Position numbers and translations under genes: made by a program. A stretch of 64,000 bases of DNA, taken from NCBI RefSeq assembly GCF_028736155.1, contig NZ_CP117879.1, positions 620,001-684,000 on the forward strand, given 5' to 3'. Positions 33,770 through 42,414 of this stretch are shown one piece after another. Numbering within the stretch: position 1 is the stretch's first letter; each line of letters opens with the position of its first letter. Below the pieces are notes generated by a model. The model was not told the DNA's origin and did no database searches. It saw only the letters and a program-made list of their open reading frames with translations. The stretch comes from Flavobacterium sp. KACC 22763 (GTDB taxonomy: Bacteria; Bacteroidota; Bacteroidia; Flavobacteriales; Flavobacteriaceae).

Positions 33770-34759
33770 TTATTTCAAAAATACGATTAATGATTTTATA
33801 AACGAATCAAAAGATTCGATATGTGGCAAATGTCCTGTATTTGGAATTTCTACCAATTTTGCATTTGGAATTGCTTTCTGAGTTTTTTTTCCCAATTCTG
33901 CATAATTTCCCATTGTTTTTCTCACTTCTTCAGAAACCAATGGTTTTCCTAAAGCTGTTTTATCTCTCGTTCCGATAATCAATAACGTCGGGCATCTAAT
34001 ATTTTTAAATTCATACAAAACGGGCTGCGTAAAAATCATATCGTACAAAAGAGCCGAATTCCAGGCAACAATATCATAATCTGCGGCAGTGGTCCAGCCA
34101 GCGCCAAGTTCAGCCCATTTTTGATAATCGGCATTCCATTTTCCGTCATAATAATTTGCCATTTGGTATTGCTTGATGCCTTCATAATTCTGCTTTAATT
34201 CCGATTTGTACCACCAATCAACAGGTTTGTATGGCACGACTAATTTCCAGTCTTCTAAACCAATCGGGTTTTCTAAAACCAGTTTTTCTGTCGTTTCTGG
34301 ATACATTAATGCAAAGCGCGTTGCCAGCATTCCGCCCATAGAATGTCCTAAAACTATGGTTTTGCTAATTCCTAAGTGATCTAAAAGCTTCTTGGTATTT
34401 TCTGCCAGCTGTTGAAAAGTGTATTGAAAATGATCTGGCTTTGTTGATTTTCCAAAACCAATTTGATCAGGAACAATTACACGATAACCTTCTTTCGTCA
34501 GTGCTTTAATTGTAGTTTCCCAATAAGCGCCATTGAAATTTTTTCCGTGCAGTAAAACAATATTTTTCTGATTGTAATTTTCTGGAATAACATCCATATA
34601 ACTCATTTTCAAGTATTGGCGCTGATTGCTCAATTCGATAAAATGAACAGGGAAAGGATATTCGTAATTACTTAAATTAATATCTAATGCTTTTATATTT
34701 CCTTGCTGTCCAAAACTTAAGAAAGGAATTAGTATGAATAATAATTTTAAGATTTTCAT
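33770..34759 (-). CDS. secreted alpha/beta hydrolase
   Basis: 329 residues with signal peptide MKILKLLFILIPFLSFGQ. It has oxyanion region LLHGKNFNGAYWE, nucleophile elbow GHSMGG, an Asp in LLIIGTRDKTA and a C-terminal catalytic His in NTGHLPHIE. This is the epoxide-hydrolase/esterase type with a cap domain (about 195-250). The substrate is unknown; an exported esterase or lactonase is plausible. It has its own upstream region of 282 bp. Confidence 0.9.
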   Translation of the reverse strand: MKILKLLFILIPFLSFGQQGNIKALDINLSNYEYPFPVHFIELSNQRQYLKMSYMDVIPENYNQKNIVLLHGKNFNGAYWETTIKALTKEGYRVIVPDQIGFGKSTKPDHFQYTFQQLAENTKKLLDHLGISKTIVLGHSMGGMLATRFALMYPETTEKLVLENPIGLEDWKLVVPYKPVDWWYKSELKQNYEGIKQYQMANYYDGKWNADYQKWAELGAGWTTAADYDIVAWNSALLYDMIFTQPVLYEFKNIRCPTLLIIGTRDKTALGKPLVSEEVRKTMGNYAELGKKTQKAIPNAKLVEIPNTGHLPHIESFDSFIKSLIVFLK

Positions 34760-35041
34760 TTGAGAGGCAATTGTTTTTATGATTTATAAAATTAAACCGA
34801 ACCGTTTTTAAAACAAAGCTTAAAATCTTAAAGTTATCAGAAAAATAACTTTTGAAATGATTTTGTTGTTTTTAATGTCAATAATCGATGATTCATTAAA
34901 ATTTTATCGACTAAATGATACTGATTATGAAAATAATGTATTTTAACGAGTAATGTAGCACTTTAAGGAACTTCTTTTTATTAATAGGAAAAATGTATGT
35001 AACTTAGTGTCAGAATGTTGTAAGCCTTAAATATTAGTATT
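34760..35041. other. gene-free region between divergent genes
   Basis: The 282 bp between the alpha/beta hydrolase and the beta-barrel protein hold no ORF I can support, no repeat family seen elsewhere and no clear TAnnTTTG box. They must contain both divergent promoters. Confidence 0.5.
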
Positions 35042-35734
35042 ATGAAAAAAACAATACTTTTGCTCCTGCTAACAGTCCCCACATTTGCCCAAGAACTCAA
35101 TACGTTTGATTTCGCCGTTATAAATTCGACCTTAATTTCTGCAAATATAGACCTTGATAAAGGCCGGAGCGTTGTCGCGGCAAATCAAGACCAATATTCG
35201 GCTTATTTTCAGTACGCCCTTACGATGTGTGAAGACGATATTATTTTTGGTGCCGGAATTGACAAGTCTGAAATCGATCGTACCTATGTGGGGTATATTG
35301 GTAAGATTTGCGATAAATTTAGAGCTACAATTGGGATAGGATATGTCGATTCTAGAAGTGGTTATGAGGGAACTTTTACTGGTTTTAGCATCTCATGGCA
35401 TTTTTCTGAAAACACCTATATCGGTGGAAACTTAGAAAATTTACACTCATCTATAATTGATTATGATACTGATGAAAGTTTTGATTATTATAAAAAACTG
35501 GTTCCCAAAGTTTTTGGAAGTTATGAAATTATCCCTCATGTGATTGCTTTTGGGCAATTGAGTTCGAGAGTAAATGATATTGCTTTAAAATATCAGGTTC
35601 GTCGATTTTCTGCTGGAGGATTTTATTCTGGACATTCGTTTGGAGGGATTTTTGGAACGTTGAACGTTGGACGTTTTGCCTTTTCCTGCAGTACCACTTT
35701 CGAAAGAGTAAACTTTGGATTAAAGTTTGAATAA
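35042..35734 (+). CDS. secreted beta-barrel-like protein of unknown function
   Basis: 230 residues with signal peptide MKKTILLLLLTVPTFAQ. The mature part is a series of amphipathic beta strands with Gly/aromatic girdles (TFTGFSISWHFSENTYIGGNLENL, SAGGFYSGHSFGGIFGTLNVG) ending in VNFGLKFE, close to the C-terminal aromatic end expected of outer-membrane barrels. No family recognised. It is monocistronic. Confidence 0.7.
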   Translation: MKKTILLLLLTVPTFAQELNTFDFAVINSTLISANIDLDKGRSVVAANQDQYSAYFQYALTMCEDDIIFGAGIDKSEIDRTYVGYIGKICDKFRATIGIGYVDSRSGYEGTFTGFSISWHFSENTYIGGNLENLHSSIIDYDTDESFDYYKKLVPKVFGSYEIIPHVIAFGQLSSRVNDIALKYQVRRFSAGGFYSGHSFGGIFGTLNVGRFAFSCSTTFERVNFGLKFE

Positions 35735-35763
35735 CGAAATTAAAAATAAAGTTTGTTGAGAAA

Positions 35764-35807
35764 AAAAATCCCAAAAACAATATCAGTAGTTGTTTTTGGG
35801 ATTTTTT
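35764..35807. terminator. bidirectional intrinsic terminator
   Basis: The arm AAATCCCAAAAACAA (ending at 35780) pairs with TTGTTTTTGGGATTT (from 35790). A and T runs on both sides serve the convergent genes 35042-35734 and 35830-36267. Confidence 0.9.
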
Positions 35808-35829
35808 ATAAGGTTATGACATCGCTGGT

Positions 35830-36267
35830 TTATAGCCCAACAAAATCATCGCTTTTTGGAAAAATACTCAAAGCTTGAATTGCAATTTCTGGAGTAGGAG
35901 AAGCCAATTTTCTAAGTTTGGTATCCATCCATGCTCCGTCTACTGTAATGGTAGCGCAAAGTGTATCATCTTCTCTTCTAAATTCGTGAATGATAGACCA
36001 GCGTGACGCATCGGCTTTCATTTTTGAGGTTTTAGTATGAATAAAAATTTTGTCTGAAAGTTTTAATTCTTTTCTGAAAACACATTCTTCTCTAAACAAA
36101 ACTGGCCCAAAACCTTGTGTCTGCATTACTTTTAAGGTTAAACCTAGTTCCTCTAGGATTTCGATACGATGTTGCGCACCAAAATCGTAATAAGCGCTAT
36201 GTCGAACGTGAAAATTTGGGTCAAGATCTGACCAGCGGAAAGATATTTCTTTTACAAATGAAGCCAT
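35830..36267 (-). CDS. acyl-CoA thioesterase (4HBT hot-dog fold)
   Basis: 145 residues. The hot-dog pattern FRWSDLDPNFHVRHSAYYDF with Asp in the usual catalytic place (D of SDLDPNFHV), a long central helix and final strands DTLCATITVDGAWMDTK fit 4-hydroxybenzoyl-CoA-type thioesterases. Substrate unknown. It is first in a loose minus-strand row with no obvious pathway link. Confidence 0.85.
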   Translation of the reverse strand: MASFVKEISFRWSDLDPNFHVRHSAYYDFGAQHRIEILEELGLTLKVMQTQGFGPVLFREECVFRKELKLSDKIFIHTKTSKMKADASRWSIIHEFRREDDTLCATITVDGAWMDTKLRKLASPTPEIAIQALSIFPKSDDFVGL

Positions 36268-36388
36268 TTTTAATATTGATTTTATTGGAAAACCGAAATT
36301 ACGAATAAAAAATAAACGAATATCATAAAATTACTATGCATGCATATTTTTTTTTCTTCATTTAGGGGTGAAAAGAAACATTTTTCAA

Positions 36389-36862
36389 TTACGCTCTTTC
36401 TACTAAACAGTTATAACAGCCAGGTCTTGCATTGTGAATATGGATATAATCTATTTTTTCGTTTTCAAAAGTTTTGATAATGCTTTCTTTCAGGGTATTT
36501 CCTTCTGCGACAGACGCTTCTTTCATCATGCCATTTTTATCATAACCACGTAGCGAAAGCAATCTATGATTAAACATAAGCGGAATCTGGTTCGTTTCGA
36601 ATGTAGGCGTAGTGACTTTCTTTCGTATAAAAATTGGCCCGCTTGCTTGATAAGGTGAGGCTGTTTGATGATGTTGGTATGGCAATAAAATGACTTCTTC
36701 GCCAATTTGAGCATCTTCCAGACTTATTCTGCAAGGAAAACCGGGGAATTTGTCGACAGTCATTCTGATTGCGCCAATTTTTTCTAGTTCTAGATCTGTT
36801 AATTTGAAGTAGCCTGAAAATTCTGTATGATTTAAAGGCTTGATTTTAAAATTTGCTTCCAT
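36389..36862 (-). CDS. DUF1203 family protein
   Basis: 157 residues from ATG 36862. The DUF1203 hallmarks are FPCRISLEDAQIGEEVILLPY, ASPYQASGPIFIRK and the end HIHNARPGCYNCLVERA with paired Cys. The family has no established function. A longer start (36901) adds 13 residues without family similarity and is not used. Confidence 0.85.
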   Translation of the reverse strand: MEANFKIKPLNHTEFSGYFKLTDLELEKIGAIRMTVDKFPGFPCRISLEDAQIGEEVILLPYQHHQTASPYQASGPIFIRKKVTTPTFETNQIPLMFNHRLLSLRGYDKNGMMKEASVAEGNTLKESIIKTFENEKIDYIHIHNARPGCYNCLVERA

Positions 36863-36924
36863 AATTTTTTTTAAGTAAAAATCATATTTGTTAGGAAGCA
36901 AAAAAATCCAAATCTTGCTATGTT

Positions 36925-37386
36925 TTATAATGCCATTTTTGATAACTCAACTTCAAGCTTGTCAAAATTCTCTTCGTTTTTATCAACGACATAAGGTTTT
37001 AGTTTCTGGCATTCTTCAACAGTTTCAAAAAGCATTTTGAAAACTACTTTGGTTTCATTTTCAGCAACAGTTTCAAAAGTCGTTAAGATTTGAAAAAGCG
37101 GTTTAGAATGACGTTTCCATGCAATAAGATTCGGTTTGTCAATTTTTATGAATTCGCATTCGTTTTCAAAATTTCCTCTTTCTGGGCCATGCATGGTAAA
37201 TTTCCATATTCCGCCTTCGCAAAAATCAAATTCATGAAAAGTATTGGTGAAACCTTTTGGTCCCCACCAATTTTTCAGATGATCCGGATTGCTCCATGCT
37301 TTAAAAACAAGTTCTTGGGGGAAATTCAGAATTCTTGTAGTCACAATTTCTGAATCTGGTGTTGTGGAAAGAATTTCTGAAGTCAT
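36925..37386 (-). CDS. SRPBCC protein of the AHSA1 type
   Basis: 153 residues from ATG 37386. VTTRILNFPQELVFKAWSNPDHLKNWWGPKGF is the classic AHSA1/CalC start, and TTFETVAENETKVVFKMLFET is the matching C-terminal half. The fold binds hydrophobic ligands; bacterial members have varied or unknown roles. An upstream in-frame ATG (37464) reaches into a repeat element and is rejected. Confidence 0.88.
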   Translation of the reverse strand: MTSEILSTTPDSEIVTTRILNFPQELVFKAWSNPDHLKNWWGPKGFTNTFHEFDFCEGGIWKFTMHGPERGNFENECEFIKIDKPNLIAWKRHSKPLFQILTTFETVAENETKVVFKMLFETVEECQKLKPYVVDKNEENFDKLEVELSKMAL

Positions 37387-37449
37387 TTTGTACGATTTTA
37401 TTATTTGTAACGTATTAATATGCTTAATTCGTTGGGTAAAATTATTTTC

Positions 37450-37584
37450 AACACATAGAAACATAGTTTAACTAAACTTAAAAAAGGCGTTTCACTAGTT
37501 TAAATGCACATAGTTTAGCTATGTGTGGAAACTTGTTTCTTCCATTTTCTTTTTTCGACACAAAAAACTATGTCTCTATGTGTT
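37450..37584. repeat. nested palindromic element (ACACATAG family)
   Basis: Outer arms ACACATAGAAACATAGTTT (37451-37469) and AAACTATGTCTCTATGTGTT (37565-37584) are inverted, with one mismatch near the middle. An inner palindrome CACATA-GTTTAGC-TATGTG lies at 37507-37525. It has no coding capacity and fills the gap between two minus-strand genes. Confidence 0.75.
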
Positions 37585-37634
37585 AAAATGCTTTTATTTT
37601 TTAATTCACCCAATGGGTTATACATAGATACAAT

Positions 37635-38663
37635 TTAAATGTTTACAGATTCAGTAACTGGTGAGATTGTAATATCATCTGAATTCAAAGATTCTAAAAA
37701 ATCCGAAGCATCAAATACTTCACCCATTGTGGTTACACCAGTTTTATTTATTCGTCCTGATAGTATTCTGTTGATTGCTTCGACAACCAGCGGGGCTGTA
37801 ACGGCATAAATATCCTGACCTTTAGCAGTAATGCTTCTTGTTGTATTTTGATTGGAAGCAGTTACTTCTATAGCAAATTGCTGAGACGATCTGTTTTTAT
37901 CATCGACAGGTTTTGGTTCGGGCGTGTTTTCATTTCTTAGCTCTTCGAGAGAATTTTGACTAAGATAAGTGGTAATATTTTTTACATTCAAATGACGAGA
38001 AATAGTGATGATTTCTGAAAGAGGCAGGGCTATAATTTCCTTAACTCCTATAGGATTTTTGAAATCCCATTTTATTGCTGGCTTTGCTTCAAATTCCTGT
38101 AAAAGCTTATCTTTAAAAATAAGTCTTTTGTAATGGTTTCGTTCGCCTGTCAATCGGGTTCCTTTTGTAGGATGCCAAGAGTCAAGCCCAATATAAATGT
38201 TTATTTCTTCAGTTTCGTTCCAGTCACTGGTTATGGCTGTGCTTAACAAATCGCCAAGTCCGCCGTAAAATGCGGCAGCAGGAATGATAAGGATTTGATC
38301 TTTTCTTGCCTGTTCAGAAAATTGTTCAAATATATCTAGTACTGGTTTTTGTTCGGCAGTTAAATCAATATAATGGCTTCCTAAGCGCAAAGCCGATTTT
38401 ATAATAGGTTCGGCTGTGTCGAGATAAGGTCCAGCGCAGTTTACAATAATTATTGCATTAGAAAAGGCATTGTCAAGTGATGCAGCATCATGTATATCAG
38501 CTGCTTTTACTGCCGCATCTGGATATTGTTTTTGCAGTGTTTTTAGTTTTTCTTCATCTCTTCCAGAAAGTACAATATTTTTATAACCTTGCCTGTAAAG
38601 TTCAGAAACGATAAATTTCCCTGTATGACCATACGCGCCATAAATCGCAATATTTTCTTTCAT
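37635..38663 (-). CDS. saccharopine-dehydrogenase-like NAD(P)-binding protein
   Basis: 342 residues. The N-terminal Rossmann fold (IAIYGAYGHTGKFIVSELYRQG, VNCAGPYLDTAEPIIKSAL) and the mid block LGSHYIDLTAEQKPVLDIFE fit saccharopine dehydrogenase-like oxidoreductases (trans-acting enoyl reductase group). The C-terminal domain is probably the substrate domain. The substrate is unknown. It is not obviously co-transcribed with its neighbours. Confidence 0.82.
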   Translation of the reverse strand: MKENIAIYGAYGHTGKFIVSELYRQGYKNIVLSGRDEEKLKTLQKQYPDAAVKAADIHDAASLDNAFSNAIIIVNCAGPYLDTAEPIIKSALRLGSHYIDLTAEQKPVLDIFEQFSEQARKDQILIIPAAAFYGGLGDLLSTAITSDWNETEEINIYIGLDSWHPTKGTRLTGERNHYKRLIFKDKLLQEFEAKPAIKWDFKNPIGVKEIIALPLSEIITISRHLNVKNITTYLSQNSLEELRNENTPEPKPVDDKNRSSQQFAIEVTASNQNTTRSITAKGQDIYAVTAPLVVEAINRILSGRINKTGVTTMGEVFDASDFLESLNSDDITISPVTESVNI

Positions 38664-38779
38664 GTTGTTTTTTAGTTTCTTGGAAATAGTTTTTTAAAGT
38701 ATTTGTTTATAGTGGTTTAAAAAACTATGAAGATAATGAAAATAAAGAAAGGATAAAGTTGAATTTGTTTTTTTAAGCT

Positions 38780-40063
38780 TTATGAGGTTGAGTCAATTTT
38801 GTTTTGCGCTGCTTTTTCGTTTATTTTTTTAACAATCCATGGCAGTGTTAATCCTTGCCCAATTAAAGTAAGGAGTACAACTGCAATGGAAATAAAAATA
38901 ATTGCATTTCTAAGTGGAAATGGCGTTCCGTCTTCTAAGAATTTTGGTAACCCGATTGCAATGGCCAGCGATACAATACCTCGCATTCCTGACCAGCTAA
39001 TAATTAAGCTGTTTCCAAAGTCGAGAAGAGCATTTTCGCTTACTTTTCGCTTTTTCTTGTCGTTATTTTTAAAGGCTTTCTGGAGGTTTATTTTTTGAAG
39101 AAATATTCGGACCATTCTCGTGAGTAATGCTACAATTGTTATTATTACTGCATAACCAATATAAGGCAAAATCATATCGCTCTCTATATCTTCTAAAACG
39201 TATCTGAAATTGAGTCCGATTAAGATAAAAATTAATCCGTTGAGTAAAAAGATAATAACGTCCCAAAGACTTTTAGAACTGTTTTTTAGGTGCTCAGGAA
39301 AAACTTTACTACTTAAACGTGCCATTGCCAAACCTAAGAAAACAACTGCTATAACTCCAGAAACGTGCAAATGCTCGGCAACAAGATAGGTGACAAAAGG
39401 CATTAAAAGCATAAAACTCACAACGACATTAATGTTGTTTCTAACCGTTCTTAGTATGATTCCTAATATTTTCCCCATTACCGCACCTACCAAAAAACCT
39501 CCTGCCAATAAGAAAACAAATTGAAAAGCGGCTTTCCAGATTACAAAAGTAGCCCCCATAACGGCAGCAACTGCAAAATGATAGGCAACCAAAGCTGAGG
39601 CGTCGTTTATTAAGCTTTCGCCTTCGAGTATAGTTAAAGTTTTTTGGGGTATTCCGAGTCCTTTTGTGATGTTTATCGCAGCTACAGCATCGGTTGCTGA
39701 AAGTACAGCTCCCAGTACAAACGATAAAGGCCATGTCATGCCGGGAATCATATAATGGGAAACTACTGCAATCCAAAAAGTAGTGAAAAAAACTAATGGT
39801 ATTGCTAGTGAACTAATTGTGCTTATATTGGTTTTGAAATGTTTTGGCGAAATATTAAACGAAGCATCATATAAGAGCGGGGGAAGAAAAATAAGGAAAA
39901 TGATTTCGGGATTGATTTCGATTTCATTTATCGTTGGAATGAATCCGATGGCAACTCCAACAATAACTAGCAGAATAGGGTAGGGAAGTTTGGCTTTGTC
40001 TGCAAAGGCAGACAGCCCAATTACGATAGCAAGAATAAAGATGATAAGGCTGTAGTTTTCCAT
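38780..40063 (-). CDS. CPA1-family Na+/H+ antiporter
   Basis: 427 residues from ATG 40063, with about 12 membrane spans. Family features are LPYPILLVIVGVAIGF near the start, the acidic pair region GAVLSATDAVA and then EGESLINDASALVAYH, whose Asp in NDA is the ion-exchange site, and the late SWSGMRGIVSLAIAIGLP. It exchanges cytoplasmic Na+ or K+ for H+. It has a short cytoplasmic tail and no TrkA domain. The first ATG at 40102 adds 13 basic residues before the first helix and is not preferred. Confidence 0.92.
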   Translation of the reverse strand: MENYSLIIFILAIVIGLSAFADKAKLPYPILLVIVGVAIGFIPTINEIEINPEIIFLIFLPPLLYDASFNISPKHFKTNISTISSLAIPLVFFTTFWIAVVSHYMIPGMTWPLSFVLGAVLSATDAVAAINITKGLGIPQKTLTILEGESLINDASALVAYHFAVAAVMGATFVIWKAAFQFVFLLAGGFLVGAVMGKILGIILRTVRNNINVVVSFMLLMPFVTYLVAEHLHVSGVIAVVFLGLAMARLSSKVFPEHLKNSSKSLWDVIIFLLNGLIFILIGLNFRYVLEDIESDMILPYIGYAVIITIVALLTRMVRIFLQKINLQKAFKNNDKKKRKVSENALLDFGNSLIISWSGMRGIVSLAIAIGLPKFLEDGTPFPLRNAIIFISIAVVLLTLIGQGLTLPWIVKKINEKAAQNKIDSTS

Positions 40064-40138
40064 TCTTCTAATTTTGAGAAATGCTAATGTAATTAATTTC
40101 AATTTAATGAAAGTATTCTGATTTTATAGAAATAACAT

Positions 40139-40230
40139 CTTATGAAAACAGATGCCCTAGCCCCGATAGGAGCGGTATCCTTTTATGGTGGGGTTCACCA
40201 TAAAAGATATAGCGGATAGCGGGAATAAGC
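40139..40230 (+). repeat. hairpin element family B, copy 3
   Basis: The outer words match copy 2 (CTTATGAAA, GCCCTAGCCC, GATAGGAGCGG, GCGGATAGC). It has an 11-bp stem 40180-40190 with 40196-40206 around GGGTT. Relative to copy 2, three stem pairs are changed on both strands (G-C to A-T, C-G to G-C, C-G to T-A). It occupies part of the 363-bp gap upstream of dnaK. Confidence 0.85.
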
Positions 40231-40277
40231 TTCTTAAAGCCTTCATAATGACATGAAAAAATATGTCGTGCCACGAT

Positions 40278-40376
40278 TGTCAGGCTTAAAAAATGTCATG
40301 TTGTCAGATTGTTTTTAGGGCACTGACGCAAAACTGACAATTTTATTTGGTTTTTTATCTTGGCACAAAGATTGAC
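40278..40376 (+). promoter_or_regulatory. dnaK upstream region with sigma-54-like promoter and TGTCA sites
   Basis: TTGGCACA (40360-40367), 4 bp, then TTGAC (40372-40376) has the spacing of a -24/-12 sigma-54 promoter, but the -12 pair is GA instead of GC. Upstream are TTGTCAGG (40278), ATGTCATG (40293), TTGTCAGA (40301), CTGACGC (40322) and CTGACAA (40333), five TGTCA-type half-sites in 60 bp with inverted pairs. This suggests a regulated stress promoter. Alternatively TATCTTGG (40356) is a weak -7 box. Confidence 0.4.
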
Positions 40377-40426
40377 TTATGCCACCTGAGTTATTAAAAT
40401 AAAATCAAAAATTAAATATATAAAAA

Positions 40427-42310
40427 ATGGGTAAAATAATCGGAATTGACTTAGGTACGACGAACTCTTGTGTTTCTGTAATGGAAGGTAACGAAGCAGT
40501 TGTTATCCCTAACGCAGAAGGAAAAAGAACTACACCATCTATCATCGCTTTTGTTGAAGGTGGAGAAATTAAAGTAGGTGATCCTGCAAAAAGACAAGCA
40601 GTAACTAACCCTACAAAAACGATTGCTTCTATTAAACGTTTTATGGGACACACTTTTGCTGAAACTCAAGAAGAAGCAAAAAGAGTTCCTTACAGTGTTG
40701 TAAAAGGTGACAACAATACTCCACGTGTGGATATTGACGGTCGTTTATACACTGCTCAAGAATTGTCTGCAATGACACTTCAAAAAATGAAAAAAACTGC
40801 TGAAGACTATTTAGGTCAAACAGTAACTGAGGCAGTTATTACTGTTCCTGCATACTTTAACGATGCGCAACGTCAAGCTACAAAAGAAGCTGGTGAAATC
40901 GCTGGTCTTAAAGTTATGCGTATCATCAACGAGCCAACTGCTGCTGCACTTGCTTACGGATTAGATAAAAAAGGAAATGATCAAAAAATTGCTGTTTACG
41001 ATTTAGGTGGAGGTACTTTTGATATCTCTGTTCTTGAATTAGGAGACGGTGTATTTGAAGTATTATCTACAAATGGTGATACTCACTTAGGTGGTGATGA
41101 TTTTGACCAAGTTATTATTGACTGGTTAGCTGACGAATTCAAATCTGAAGAAGGAATTGATTTACGTTTAGACCCAATGTCATTACAGCGTTTGAAAGAA
41201 GCTGCTGAGAAAGCTAAGATTGAATTATCATCTTCTGCTGAAACAGAAATCAACTTACCATACGTAACTGCTACTGCTTCTGGACCAAAACACTTAGTGA
41301 AAAAATTATCTAGAGCTAAATTTGAGCAATTATCTGATTCTTTAGTAAAACGTTCTATGGAGCCAGTTGCTAAAGCATTAAAAGATGCAGGTTTATCTAC
41401 ATCTGATATCGACGAAGTAATCCTTGTAGGAGGTTCTACTCGTATGCCAAGAATCGCTGACGAAGTTGAAAAATTCTTCGGTAAAAAAGCTTCTAAAGGT
41501 GTTAACCCTGATGAGGTTGTTGCTATTGGAGCTGCTATTCAAGGTGGAGTTTTATCTGGAGATGTAAAAGATGTATTGTTACTTGATGTAACTCCTCTTT
41601 CTTTAGGTATCGAAACTATGGGTGGTGTATTGACTAAATTAATCGAGTCTAACACAACTATCCCAACTAAAAAATCTCAAGTATTCTCTACTGCTGCTGA
41701 TTCTCAACCATCTGTTGAAATTCACGTTTTACAAGGAGAAAGAGCTATGGCTGCTGATAACAAAACTATCGGTCGTTTCCACTTAGATGGTATTCCACCA
41801 GCACCAAGAGGAGTTCCTCAAATCGAAGTAACTTTCGATATCGATGCTAATGGTATCATCAAAGTTTCTGCAACTGATAAAGGAACAGGAAAATCTCATG
41901 ATATCCGTATCGAAGCTTCTTCTGGATTAACAGCTGAAGAAATCGAAAAAATGAAAAAAGATGCTGAAGCTAACGCTGATGCTGACAGAATTGCAAAAGA
42001 AAGAGCTGAGAAATTGAACGAAGCTGATAGTACTATCTTCCAAACTGAATCTCAATTGAAAGAGTTAGGAGATAAATTGACAGACGATCAAAAAACAGCT
42101 ATCGAATACGCTTTAACTGAATTGAGAATGGCTCACCAATCTCAAGATCTTGATGCAATCCAAAAAGGATTAGACAATGTTAATGCAGCTTGGAAAACAG
42201 CTACAGAAGCAATGTACGCTCAAGGAGGTGAAGGACAACAAGCTGCTCCACAACAAGAGCAGTCTTCTGGAGATAACGTTGAAGACGTTGAATTCGAAGA
42301 GGTGAAATAA
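40427..42310 (+). CDS. dnaK: molecular chaperone DnaK (Hsp70)
   Basis: 627 residues. The nucleotide-binding domain has [42 protein letters not shown] and [11 protein letters not shown]. The linker [19 protein letters not shown], a beta substrate-binding domain, a helical lid and a flexible Gln-rich C-terminus ending EDVEFEEVK follow. It folds proteins in an ATP cycle with DnaJ and GrpE, which are not in this window. It ends at one copy of the duplicated terminator. Confidence 0.99.
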   Translation: MGKIIGIDLGTTNSCVSVMEGNEAVVIPNAEGKRTTPSIIAFVEGGEIKVGDPAKRQAVTNPTKTIASIKRFMGHTFAETQEEAKRVPYSVVKGDNNTPRVDIDGRLYTAQELSAMTLQKMKKTAEDYLGQTVTEAVITVPAYFNDAQRQATKEAGEIAGLKVMRIINEPTAAALAYGLDKKGNDQKIAVYDLGGGTFDISVLELGDGVFEVLSTNGDTHLGGDDFDQVIIDWLADEFKSEEGIDLRLDPMSLQRLKEAAEKAKIELSSSAETEINLPYVTATASGPKHLVKKLSRAKFEQLSDSLVKRSMEPVAKALKDAGLSTSDIDEVILVGGSTRMPRIADEVEKFFGKKASKGVNPDEVVAIGAAIQGGVLSGDVKDVLLLDVTPLSLGIETMGGVLTKLIESNTTIPTKKSQVFSTAADSQPSVEIHVLQGERAMAADNKTIGRFHLDGIPPAPRGVPQIEVTFDIDANGIIKVSATDKGTGKSHDIRIEASSGLTAEEIEKMKKDAEANADADRIAKERAEKLNEADSTIFQTESQLKELGDKLTDDQKTAIEYALTELRMAHQSQDLDAIQKGLDNVNAAWKTATEAMYAQGGEGQQAAPQQEQSSGDNVEDVEFEEVK

Positions 42311-42351
42311 TTCTTTAGTATTAAGTAATTAGTACAAAGTATTAAGATAGA

Positions 42352-42382
42352 AAACCGAGTCAGAAATGGCTCGGTTTTTTTT
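42352..42382 (+). terminator. dnaK terminator (left copy of the duplicated terminator)
   Basis: ACCGAGTCA-GAAA-TGGCTCGGT folds into a 9-bp stem with one G-T pair and a GNRA-type loop, followed by T8. The same unit recurs at 43968-43997 with one base changed, in the loop. Confidence 0.92.
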
Positions 42383-42394
42383 GTTATATTTACA

Positions 42395-42406
42395 TTGTAA
42401 TTACAA
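42395..42406. promoter_or_regulatory. palindromic operator candidate before the ATPase gene
   Basis: TTGTAATTACAA is a perfect 12-bp palindrome ending 8 bp before the ATG at 42415. It overlaps the right edge of a weak -7 box (TATATTTA, 42385-42392). A repressor here would shut the two-gene cassette off. Confidence 0.4.
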
Positions 42407-42414
42407 AATAGAAA

